Below are positions 1 through 5,647 of a stretch of DNA of 9,388 bases, in pieces. Source of the stretch: an uncultured Prevotella sp. (GTDB lineage: Bacteria; Bacteroidota; Bacteroidia; Bacteroidales; Bacteroidaceae). Both the position numbers and the translations under genes were made by a program. Position 1 is the stretch's first letter. The number at the start of each line of letters is the position of its first letter. The DNA is taken from NCBI GenBank assembly GCA_927910885.1, contig CAKMOD010000090.1:1-9388 (forward strand), read 5' to 3'. A model generated the notes under the pieces. It saw nothing but the letters and a program-made list of their open reading frames with translations. It was not told the origin of the DNA and searched no databases.

Positions 1-27
1 CCTCCCTTCGGAGGGGTTGGGGGAGGC
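1..27 (+). repeat. GC-rich palindromic repeat, copy 1
   Basis: A variant of the dispersed palindrome, cut by the window edge. CCTCC (1-5) can pair with GGAGG (10-14), or CCTCCC (1-6) with GGGAGG (21-26). Its G-rich tail ends 7 bp from the gmk stop codon. Eight T residues follow (28-35), so on the plus strand it resembles an intrinsic terminator for any rightward transcript entering from outside the window. On the gmk mRNA it lies just after the stop codon as a C-rich hairpin. Confidence 0.75.
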
Positions 28-33
28 TTTTTT

Positions 34-1137
34 TTAACCCTCTAAGAACGCCTTTACAACCTCATAAGTCTCTTGCTTTGCTTTCTCAAGGTTGTCATTA
101 ACGATAATCTTGTCGAATTTCTCAGCGAAGGTAAGCTCCTCTGAAGACTTAGCAAGTCGGTTTTCAATCGCCTCTGCACTATCTGTTTGTCTGCCAACAA
201 GGCGACGACGAAGTTCTTCAACAGATGGAGGCTGAATGAAAAGGCTTAAAGCACGATCGCCATAGAATTTCTTAATATTACATCCACCCTTTACGTCAAC
301 ATCGAAAACAATATTCTGACCAGCAGCTGACTGGCTCTCTACCTGTGATTTTAACGTGCCATAAAAGCGGTTCTCATAAACCTCTTCGTACTCGAGAAAC
401 TCGCCATTAGCAATCTTCTCTTTGAATTGTTCAGGCGAAAGGAAGATATATTCTACACCATCCTGCTCCGTACCACGTGGCGCGCGGGTTGTACAACTGA
501 TAGAGAAAGCTAACTTTAATTCTGGATGTTCCTTCATCAACCACTGTACGATGGTGCTTTTACCAGCACCAGAAGGTGCGGAGAGGATGAGTAACCTCCC
601 CCCACCCCTCCGAAGGAGGGGAGTGCCTAACGGACAGTCGTGGGACGTGTTAGGAGACGATGGGATGTTAGAAGTGTCTTTTTGTATCTTTGCTGCTGGT
701 GTGATATTAGCAGATTGGTTTTCAGATGAAAGCTTGTTCATAGCTGTTTTTATTTTGTTTAATACTTTATCGAGATTTTGAAGAACTTCCTCGTTAGAGA
801 ATCTTATGATATGAAAGCCAAAATGTTGAAGGTAAGTATCTCGTTCTCTATCGCTTAATTGCTGTTCTTCTGCGAGGTGATAATCTCCGTCAACTTCTAT
901 TATAAGATTTAATGAAAGACATACGAAGTCAGGGATATAATCATAGACAGGATGTTGTCGACGAAAACGTACACCTAATTGTTTCCCTCTCAAGTGCTCC
1001 CACAAAAGTTCTTCTGCTTTAGTAGGATGCTTCCTGTTATATTTTGCATTTTGACAAAGTAGCTGATAGGTAGAAGCATCATTTGTATGATAATGAAAAC
1101 TTCCAAAGTAGCTATGTTCCTTGTCTATCTTCTTCAT
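34..1137 (-). CDS. gmk: DUF559 endonuclease-like domain fused to guanylate kinase
   Basis: The 367-residue product has two parts. Residues about 30-135 match the DUF559 family, a Vsr-like PD-(D/E)XK nuclease fold: HPTKAEELLWEHLR at 37-50, then PDF with D70 and EVDGDYH with E81, D83 and H87 as candidate metal-binding residues, then GFHIIRFSNEEV. Residues 181-367 are a full-length guanylate kinase (187 aa; the family usually has 180-210), converting GMP and ATP to GDP and ADP. It shows a P-loop SAPSGAGKST (186-195) and the GMP-binding signature T216-T-R...Y230-I-F232. Residues 136-180 are a low-complexity linker, and 172-181 (TPLLRRGGGR) are encoded by a dispersed palindrome. No in-frame ATG, GTG or TTG lies just before the kinase; the nearest Met is 133. 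The kinase is therefore made as a fusion or from an internal start. yicC lies 91 bp upstream on the same strand, so cotranscription is likely. The kinase and DUF559 calls are firm; nuclease activity is inferred. Confidence 0.93.
   Translation of the reverse strand: MKKIDKEHSYFGSFHYHTNDASTYQLLCQNAKYNRKHPTKAEELLWEHLRGKQLGVRFRRQHPVYDYIPDFVCLSLNLIIEVDGDYHLAEEQQLSDRERDTYLQHFGFHIIRFSNEEVLQNLDKVLNKIKTAMNKLSSENQSANITPAAKIQKDTSNIPSSPNTSHDCPLGTPLLRRGGGRLLILSAPSGAGKSTIVQWLMKEHPELKLAFSISCTTRAPRGTEQDGVEYIFLSPEQFKEKIANGEFLEYEEVYENRFYGTLKSQVESQSAAGQNIVFDVDVKGGCNIKKFYGDRALSLFIQPPSVEELRRRLVGRQTDSAEAIENRLAKSSEELTFAEKFDKIIVNDNLEKAKQETYEVVKAFLEG
595..624 (-). repeat. GC-rich palindromic repeat, copy 3, inside the coding region
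   Basis: Perfect hairpin arms CCCCTCC (605-611) and GGAGGGG (615-621) around a GAA loop, with the G-rich tail on the minus strand running to 595. It is translated in frame as TPLLRRGGGR and joins the DUF559 part to the guanylate kinase. It is the only copy lying inside a coding region and the only one oriented to the minus strand, so here the mRNA carries the G-rich sequence immediately before the kinase P-loop codons. Confidence 0.9.
626..654. repeat. Imperfect hairpin next to palindrome copy 3
   Basis: CCTAAC (626-631) and GTTAGG (649-654) are perfect inverted repeats. Inside them GTC (637-639) can pair with GAC (644-646) around a GTGG loop. It directly adjoins palindrome copy 3 and lies within the linker coding sequence of the fusion gene, so it may be a second structural part of the cassette end. 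A chance match is possible for a structure this small. Confidence 0.4.
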
Positions 1138-1197
1138 AGCAGCTACTTATCTGTTTATAGGTTTTAATACTCGTTGCAGACTATATTCTTTTTGTTA

Positions 1198-1225
1198 CTC
1201 CCCTCCTTTGGAGGGGTTGGGGGGA
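1198..1225 (+). repeat. GC-rich palindromic repeat, copy 2
   Basis: Perfect 7-bp arms CCCCTCC (1200-1206) and GGAGGGG (1210-1216) around TTT, followed by the tail TTGGGGGGA. The tail ends three bases from the yicC stop codon. It is the outer end of the DUF559 cassette and the inverted partner of copy 3. In the yicC transcript it forms a C-rich hairpin just after the stop; no U-run follows, so it is not a standard intrinsic terminator. Confidence 0.9.
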
Positions 1226-1228
1226 TCC

Positions 1229-2107
1229 TTACAACGCATTCAAAACCTGTTCCTTTATCTGCTCCAACTCGTCCTTCATCTTAACAACGATATTCTGCAT
1301 CTCTGCCTGATTGCTCTTAGAACCCGTTGTGTTGATTTCACGACCCATTTCTTGTGCGATGAAACCGAGTTTTTTGCCAATTCCATGACCACTCTCTTTC
1401 ATTGTCTCTTGGAAGTATTTGAGGTGGTTTGTCAGTCGCTGCTTTTCCTCGTTGATGTCGAGTTTCTCGATGTAGTAAATTAGTTCCTGCTCAAGACGGT
1501 TCTTATCGTAGTCAACCTCAGGAATCTGTTTGAGACCATCGATAATCTTTTCTCTAATCTTTGGTACACGGCTTTTTTCGAAAGGCTCAATACTCTTCAG
1601 GAGGTTAGCGATATTATCAATCTTCTCAGTAAACTTCTTTTGCAAAGCAGCACCTTCCTGTTTTCGGAAATCGGTAAGTTTATCAATAGCCTCGTTGATA
1701 GCCTGCTGTGCTACTTCCCATTCTTCGTCATCCAAAACCTCAACTTCAGTTTTTGCTGTTACGTCAGGAAGACGAAGGAGTGTAGTAAACCAATCTTCTG
1801 GTTCTGGGATACCTGTAGATGCAGAGATTGCCTTAATCTGTTTATAATAGTTCTCTATCAGAGCCGCGTTGATAGGAGTGGCGTCAACAGTTGACTCCTT
1901 TTCAACCCATAGGGAGAAGTCAACCTTACCGCGCTCTAACTTCTGTGCAAGGAGACGACGGATTTCCATTTCCTTTTCTCTGTAGAGAGGTGCGATGCGT
2001 GCTGAGAGGTCGAGTGACTTACTATTAAGTGATTTCACCTCGACATTGATTTTCTTTTCCTTGTAGGCTACAACAGCTTTGCCATAGCCTGTCATTGATA
2101 GTATCAT
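1229..2107 (-). CDS. yicC: YicC/YloC family endoribonuclease
   Basis: The 292-residue product starts MILSMTGYGKA, the hallmark N-terminus of the YicC family, and ends in the conserved C-terminal DUF1732 region: RLTNHLKYF (224-232) and GKKLGFIAQEMGREINTTG (244-262), followed by SKSN and a final helix rich in Glu and Lys. YicC proteins are cytoplasmic oligomeric endoribonucleases; in E. coli YicC was linked to turnover of the small RNA RyhB. Length is normal. Low-complexity charged stretches at 120-190 suggest coiled coil. It is the first gene of a leftward group with the guanylate kinase, and starts 30 bp from a TACATTTG promoter element. The family call is firm; the RNA substrate here is unknown. 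Confidence 0.95.
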   Translation of the reverse strand: MILSMTGYGKAVVAYKEKKINVEVKSLNSKSLDLSARIAPLYREKEMEIRRLLAQKLERGKVDFSLWVEKESTVDATPINAALIENYYKQIKAISASTGIPEPEDWFTTLLRLPDVTAKTEVEVLDDEEWEVAQQAINEAIDKLTDFRKQEGAALQKKFTEKIDNIANLLKSIEPFEKSRVPKIREKIIDGLKQIPEVDYDKNRLEQELIYYIEKLDINEEKQRLTNHLKYFQETMKESGHGIGKKLGFIAQEMGREINTTGSKSNQAEMQNIVVKMKDELEQIKEQVLNAL

Positions 2108-2131
2108 GAGCTTTTCGCGTTAATTTTTTTG

Positions 2132-2139
2132 CAAATGTA
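2132..2139 (-). promoter_or_regulatory. -7 promoter element for yicC
   Basis: On the minus strand this reads TACATTTG, an exact match to the Bacteroidetes TAnnTTTG -7 element. The region 17-20 bases upstream is T-rich (CTTTT) and only weakly resembles the TTTG -33 box. Transcription would start near 2125, leaving a leader of about 18 bases. Confidence 0.6.
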
Positions 2140-2162
2140 CAAAAAATGTGGAATAAAAAGAG

Positions 2163-2170
2163 TATATTTG
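2163..2170 (+). promoter_or_regulatory. -7 promoter element for tsaB
   Basis: TATATTTG matches TAnnTTTG exactly. No good TTTG lies 17-23 bases upstream, so the -33 part is weak or absent. Transcription would start near 2177, leaving a leader of about 22 bases before the ATG at 2199. It is arranged divergently with the yicC promoter, their -7 elements being 23 bp apart. Confidence 0.6.
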
Positions 2171-2198
2171 CAAGTTATTTAGAACATAATTGATTTTT

Positions 2199-2891
2199 AT
2201 GTCTTGTATATTAAATATTGATACGAGTACAAATGTGTGCTCTGTTGCAGTTAGTCAGGATGGGACTTGTATTTTCGATAAGCAAGATACACTCGATCCT
2301 AAGCATAGAGAAAAGTTAGGAACATTTGTAGATGAGGCACTTGCCTTTATAGATGATAATGGCTTGCCACTCGATGCAGTGGCAGTTAGTAGTGGTCCGG
2401 GTTCATATACTGGTCTGCGTGTTGGTGTGTCTATGGCAAAGGGAATCTGCTATGGTCGTGGTGTAAAGCTGTTGGCAGTGCCTACTTTGGAATTATTGGC
2501 AGTGCCAGTATTGCTTCATCATGAAGAAATAGAGGAGAATACACTTCTCGTTCCAATGATTGATGCGCGTCGTATGGAAGTTTATTCTGCTGTATATGAC
2601 CGTGCCTTGAAAGTGATTCGTGGCATTCAGGCAGATGTAGTAGACGAGAATACCTACAAGGAATATCTTGATCGTGGTCCTGTTTATTTCTTCGGTAATG
2701 GTGCAGAGAAGTGCATGGAGATTATCAATCATCCTAATGCGCACCTAATCAAGGGTATTGATGCTTTGGCTAAGAATATGTTCCCGTTGGCGGAGAAGCG
2801 TATTGCACAAGAGAAGTTTGAGGATGTAGCTTACTTCGTTCCATTCTATCTCAAAGACTTTGTTGCTAAGCAGGCAAAGCCATTGCTGTAG
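2199..2891 (+). CDS. tsaB: tRNA t6A37 synthesis protein TsaB
   Basis: The 230-residue product is TsaB, a catalytically inactive ASKHA-fold paralogue of TsaD. With TsaD and TsaE it transfers the threonylcarbamoyl group to A37 of tRNAs that read ANN codons. ILNIDTSTNVCSVAV (4-18) is the typical first strand pair, and SSGPGSYTGLRVG (64-76) is the family signature. Length is usual for TsaB. I chose the ATG at 2199 rather than a TTG nine bases earlier, because homologues start two to four residues before the ILxIDTS strand. It is the first gene of a rightward group; a 56-bp gap separates it from the DUF4290 gene. Neither tsaD nor tsaE is in the window. Confidence 0.95.
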   Translation: MSCILNIDTSTNVCSVAVSQDGTCIFDKQDTLDPKHREKLGTFVDEALAFIDDNGLPLDAVAVSSGPGSYTGLRVGVSMAKGICYGRGVKLLAVPTLELLAVPVLLHHEEIEENTLLVPMIDARRMEVYSAVYDRALKVIRGIQADVVDENTYKEYLDRGPVYFFGNGAEKCMEIINHPNAHLIKGIDALAKNMFPLAEKRIAQEKFEDVAYFVPFYLKDFVAKQAKPLL

Positions 2892-2947
2892 ATAAGGCTT
2901 TATAATAGGCCTGCCGTCATCACTTAACATGAAACATTCATCATTCA

Positions 2948-3547
2948 ATGAATATAGAAGGATTAGATTATAACACACAGCGAGAGCGACTCATACTACC
3001 ACAGTATGGGCGAGAGATACAAAACATGGTAGATTACGCCATTGGCCTCCCTACAAAGGAAGAGCGTCAGCGGTGTGCAGAAACCATCATTTCCATTATG
3101 GATAGGATGAATGCCCAGAACCGTAGTAACTTTGATCACATGGAGAAGTTATGGGATCATCTGGCATTGATGGCTAACTTTGAGTTGGATATTGACTATC
3201 CTTGCGATGTGTCAGAGGCTTTGAAGATTGCTACTAAGCCAGAGCCAATGAGTTATCCGATGTCGAATATTCCTGTAAGACACTATGGAAAATTGTTGTT
3301 TGAAGCTTTTGAAGAGTTGAAGGCAATGGAGCCGGGTAGTCGTCGGGATGCTTTCGTACGTTCCGTTGCTAATCAGATGAAGCGTAGTCTGATGCAGTGG
3401 GGACATGGAACCTGTGATGATGAGAAGATAGCTTCGGACCTTGCACGCTATACAGATGGTAAGATTCAGCTTGACCTTGACACATTCAAGTTTGAGAAAA
3501 TTAATGCGAGAGAGTTTGCCCAGCCTCGTAATAAGAAGAAAAAGTAA
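2948..3547 (+). CDS. DUF4290 family protein of Bacteroidetes
   Basis: The 199-residue protein begins MNIEGLDYNTQRERLILPQYGREIQ, which I recognise as the DUF4290 family, found essentially in Bacteroidetes and of unknown function. It has no signal peptide or membrane segment, so it should be cytoplasmic. It looks largely helical, with a conserved early region (LDYNT, YGREIQNMVDYA, FDHMEKLWDHLALMA) and a basic tail ending RNKKKK. It lies between tsaB and murA, 11 bp before murA, and is probably cotranscribed with it. The context suggests a housekeeping role, but no activity can be read from the sequence. Confidence 0.9.
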   Translation: MNIEGLDYNTQRERLILPQYGREIQNMVDYAIGLPTKEERQRCAETIISIMDRMNAQNRSNFDHMEKLWDHLALMANFELDIDYPCDVSEALKIATKPEPMSYPMSNIPVRHYGKLLFEAFEELKAMEPGSRRDAFVRSVANQMKRSLMQWGHGTCDDEKIASDLARYTDGKIQLDLDTFKFEKINAREFAQPRNKKKK

Positions 3548-3558
3548 TATAACGACAC

Positions 3559-4872
3559 ATGGAATCCTTTATCATAGAAGGTGGACATCGGCTGAGTGGC
3601 ACGATTGCTCCACAAGGTGCAAAGAATGAAGCCTTGGAGGTGATTTGCGCAACACTATTGACATCTGAAGAAGTTATCATACGTAATGTTCCTGATATCC
3701 TTGATGTGAATAATCTCATCAAGCTTTTACAGGATATAGGAGTGAAAGTGAAGAAGCTCGCTCCTAATGAGTTCTCTTTCCAAGCAGACGAAGTAAACCT
3801 CGATTATTTGGAGAGTAGTGACTTTGTGAAGAAATGCTCTTCTCTGCGTGGAAGTGTCTTGATGATTGGTCCATTGTTGGGTCGTTTTGGAAAGGCTACT
3901 ATTGCGAAGCCTGGTGGTGACAAGATTGGTCGTCGTCGTTTGGATACTCATTTCCTTGGTTTTAAGAATCTTGGTGCACACTTTGGACGTGTTGAGGATC
4001 GTGATGTCTATGAGATACAGGCTGATAAACTTGTTGGAACCTATATGCTATTAGATGAAGCATCTGTTACGGGTACCGCCAATATTATCATGGCAGCTGT
4101 TTTGGCAGAAGGAACAACCACGATATACAACGCTGCTTGTGAGCCTTATATCCAGCAACTTTGTAAGATGCTTAATGCAATGGGAGCGAAGATTAGCGGT
4201 ATTGCCAGCAACTTGATTACTATCGAGGGTGTGAAGGAATTGCATTCTGCTGACCATAGAATCCTACCTGATATGATTGAAGTTGGTTCTTTCATTGGTA
4301 TTGCTGCAATGATTGGTGATGGTGTTCGTATTAAGGAGGTGTCAGTTCCTAACTTGGGATTGATTCTTGATACCTTCCGTAGACTGGGTGTACAGATTAT
4401 CGAAGATGGTGATGACCTCCTGATTCCACGTCAGGAGCACTATGTGATAGACTCTTTCATTGATGGAACTATCATGACCATTAGTGATGCTCCATGGCCA
4501 GGATTGACACCAGACCTTATCTCTGTGTTGCTCGTTGTTGCTACACAGGCGCAGGGTAGTGTACTTTTCCACCAGAAGATGTTTGAGAGTCGCTTGTTCT
4601 TCGTGGATAAACTCATTGACATGGGTGCACAGATAATCCTCTGTGATCCCCACCGTGCCGTAGTTGTTGGTCATGATAATGCCAAGAAACTCCGTGCAGG
4701 TCGTATGTCAAGTCCCGATATTCGTGCGGGTATTGCACTGCTTATCGCAGCACTGACAGCACAGGGAACAAGCCGTATCGATAATATCGCACAGATTGAC
4801 CGAGGATATGAGAACATCGAAGGACGTCTCAATGCCCTTGGTGCAAAGATTCAGCGAGCAGAGGTTTGTTAA
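3559..4872 (+). CDS. murA: UDP-N-acetylglucosamine 1-carboxyvinyltransferase MurA (Asp variant)
   Basis: The 437-residue cytoplasmic enzyme adds enolpyruvate from PEP to UDP-GlcNAc, the first committed step of peptidoglycan synthesis. Conserved residues are visible: K22-N23 in GAKNEAL, R97 in SLRGSV, D319 in TPDL (equivalent to D305 in E. coli) and R389 in DIRAGIALL. The usual catalytic loop PGGC appears as PGGD: D121 takes the place of E. coli C115. The same Cys-to-Asp replacement is known in Mycobacterium and Chlamydia MurA, which work but are not alkylated by fosfomycin. The final DRGYENIEGRLNALGAKI is typical of MurA rather than AroA. It follows the DUF4290 gene by 11 bp, so it is probably translated from the same mRNA. 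The identity is firm; fosfomycin insensitivity is inferred from the residue. Confidence 0.97.
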   Translation: MESFIIEGGHRLSGTIAPQGAKNEALEVICATLLTSEEVIIRNVPDILDVNNLIKLLQDIGVKVKKLAPNEFSFQADEVNLDYLESSDFVKKCSSLRGSVLMIGPLLGRFGKATIAKPGGDKIGRRRLDTHFLGFKNLGAHFGRVEDRDVYEIQADKLVGTYMLLDEASVTGTANIIMAAVLAEGTTTIYNAACEPYIQQLCKMLNAMGAKISGIASNLITIEGVKELHSADHRILPDMIEVGSFIGIAAMIGDGVRIKEVSVPNLGLILDTFRRLGVQIIEDGDDLLIPRQEHYVIDSFIDGTIMTISDAPWPGLTPDLISVLLVVATQAQGSVLFHQKMFESRLFFVDKLIDMGAQIILCDPHRAVVVGHDNAKKLRAGRMSSPDIRAGIALLIAALTAQGTSRIDNIAQIDRGYENIEGRLNALGAKIQRAEVC

Positions 4873-4880
4873 TCCCATCG

Positions 4881-4925
4881 TATCTAAAACCGCACTTTGA
4901 AAGAGTGTGTTGTGAATTTTAGATA
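4881..4925 (+). other. Stem-loop downstream of murA
   Basis: TATCTAAAA (4881-4889) and TTTTAGATA (4917-4925) form a perfect 9-bp stem eight bases after the murA stop codon. Inside, CACTTT (4893-4898) can pair with AAGAGTG (4902-4906 and flanking bases) with one G-U pair. No clean U-run follows, so it is a 3'-end structure rather than a convincing intrinsic terminator. Confidence 0.45.
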
Positions 4926-5032
4926 AATAGGGTTGACCTATTCTCACAAAAGGGTTGACGTTTTCTCGCAAAAAGGTTGACCTTTTTCCTCAAAAAAGGT
5001 TGACGGTTTTGGGCAAAAGGGTTGACCGTTTT
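4926..5032 (+). repeat. Five-unit GTTGAC hairpin array, about 22-bp period
   Basis: Five units carry the core TTGAC, starting at 4933, 4955, 4977, 5000 and 5022, so the spacing is 22, 22, 23 and 22 bp. Each core is preceded by an A-run with GG and followed by C or G and a T-run. Unit 1 has arms AATAGG and CCTATT and unit 3 has AAAAAGG and CCTTTTT. The arms differ but still pair, a compensatory change that argues for a structural role. Units 2 and 5 pair through A4/T4 with one G-G mismatch. It fills the murA-rimM gap. It could be a phased protein-binding array, a chain of RNA hairpins or a tandemly grown repeat. Confidence 0.8.
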
Positions 5033-5047
5033 ACAGAAAAAACAATT

Positions 5048-5055
5048 TAGTATTG
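5048..5055 (+). promoter_or_regulatory. Possible -7 promoter element for rimM
   Basis: TAGTATTG matches seven of eight positions of TAnnTTTG. A GTTG 23 bases upstream, within the last unit of the GTTGAC array, could act as a poor -33 box. If real, transcription starts near 5062 and the 17-bp palindrome at 5072-5088 lies in the leader. Confidence 0.3.
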
Positions 5056-5071
5056 AAATAAGTTGTAGTTT

Positions 5072-5088
5072 TATCAGTACTACTGATA
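5072..5088. promoter_or_regulatory. Perfect 17-bp palindrome before rimM, operator-like
   Basis: TATCAGTACTACTGATA has two 8-base arms around a central C with no mismatch, and ends 12 bp before the rimM ATG. This is the size and symmetry of a dimeric repressor site. As RNA the loop would be too small unless the inner pairs open, so a DNA operator is more likely than a hairpin. No regulator gene is nearby to test this. Confidence 0.4.
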
Positions 5089-5100
5089 TAAGATGAAAAG

Positions 5101-5622
5101 ATGATAAAGAAGGAAGAAGTCTATAAGATTGGGCGCATCGGGAAGCCGCATGGCGTACACGGAGAGTTGCAGTTGCAGTTCTCCGATGACGTTTTTGATG
5201 TGGTAGATGCCGATTACCTGATATTGGACATTGACGGAATCCTTGTTCCTTTCTTTATGGAGGAATATCGGTTCCGTTCTGACGAGATAGCCCTGATGAA
5301 GTTCTGTGACATCAATAGCGATGCACAAGCACGCGAACTGACAGGATGTATTGTCTATTTCCCACGTAAGTTGGCAGAAGAAGGGACAGATGATGTGTCA
5401 TGGGCGCAGATTGTCGGTTATTCCTTGATAGATGAAGCAACGAATAATGTGATTGGCAAGATTGTTGCTGTAGATGAAACAACAGTCAATACGCTCTTTG
5501 AGGTGAGTACACCTGAAGGCGAGGAAATACTCATTCCTGCCAGTGATGAACTTATTGTTGCGACAGACATATCGTCAAAGACGATTACGATGCGGATTCC
5601 AGCAGGACTGCTTGACCTCTGA
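5101..5622 (+). CDS. rimM: Ribosome maturation factor RimM
   Basis: The 173-residue protein helps mature the 30S subunit head and binds ribosomal protein S19. The N-terminal beta-barrel carries the signature GRIGKPHGVHGEL (11-23). The C-terminal PRC barrel runs from about 98 (VSWAQIVGYSLID) to the end, with IPASDELIV (145-153) and the usual terminal GLLDL. Length is typical (165-185). The ATG at 5101 sits directly before a classic RimM start and has no Shine-Dalgarno sequence. A 228-bp structured gap separates it from murA, so it may start a separate transcript with dxr and rseP. Confidence 0.95.
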   Translation: MIKKEEVYKIGRIGKPHGVHGELQLQFSDDVFDVVDADYLILDIDGILVPFFMEEYRFRSDEIALMKFCDINSDAQARELTGCIVYFPRKLAEEGTDDVSWAQIVGYSLIDEATNNVIGKIVAVDETTVNTLFEVSTPEGEEILIPASDELIVATDISSKTITMRIPAGLLDL

Positions 5623-5647
5623 TTCGCAGTATAAACTAAAAGAATTA

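Larger units (their letters stand above)
595..1228 (-). mobile_element. Candidate DUF559 cassette bounded by inverted palindromic repeats
   Basis: The DUF559 coding region is bracketed by two copies of the same GC-rich repeat in opposite orientation, with their G-rich tails pointing outwards (595-624 and 1198-1225). Read inwards, both ends share a C-run, the arm CCCCTCC, a three-base loop, the arm GGAGGGG and then AGT. The outer ends abut host genes: the right end lies about 3 bp from the yicC stop codon, and the left end runs straight into the first kinase codons. yicC and gmk are commonly neighbours in Bacteroidetes, so this reads as an insertion between them. I see no clear target-site duplication and no transposase. 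That DUF559 drives mobility is inference; the bracketing geometry is seen directly. Confidence 0.5.

Noticed and set aside
585..605. Target-site duplication at the DUF559 cassette ends
   Set aside because: The flanks (GATGAGTAAC on the left, CTTACAACG on the right) share no direct repeat of useful length, so insertion by a standard duplicating transposase is not supported.
422..781. Plus-strand open frame opposite the fusion linker
   Set aside because: It is the antisense of the DUF559-kinase gene and is open largely because the repeat has no stops in any frame; no recognisable protein.
1138..1200. Separate promoter for the DUF559-gmk gene
   Set aside because: No TAnnTTTG match is found on the minus strand in the gap, so cotranscription with yicC is the simpler reading.
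2190..2198. TTG start for tsaB
   Set aside because: The ATG at 2199 fits the family N-terminus and is the usual codon; the TTG adds only three residues.
4926..5032. GTTGAC array as a CRISPR
   Set aside because: The repeats are only about 10 bp with 12-bp intervals that are also similar; there are no unique spacers and no cas genes.
5543..5647. Upstream start for dxr overlapping rimM
   Set aside because: The extra 35 residues resemble no Dxr N-terminus, while the ATG at 5648 gives the standard start directly before GSTGSIG.
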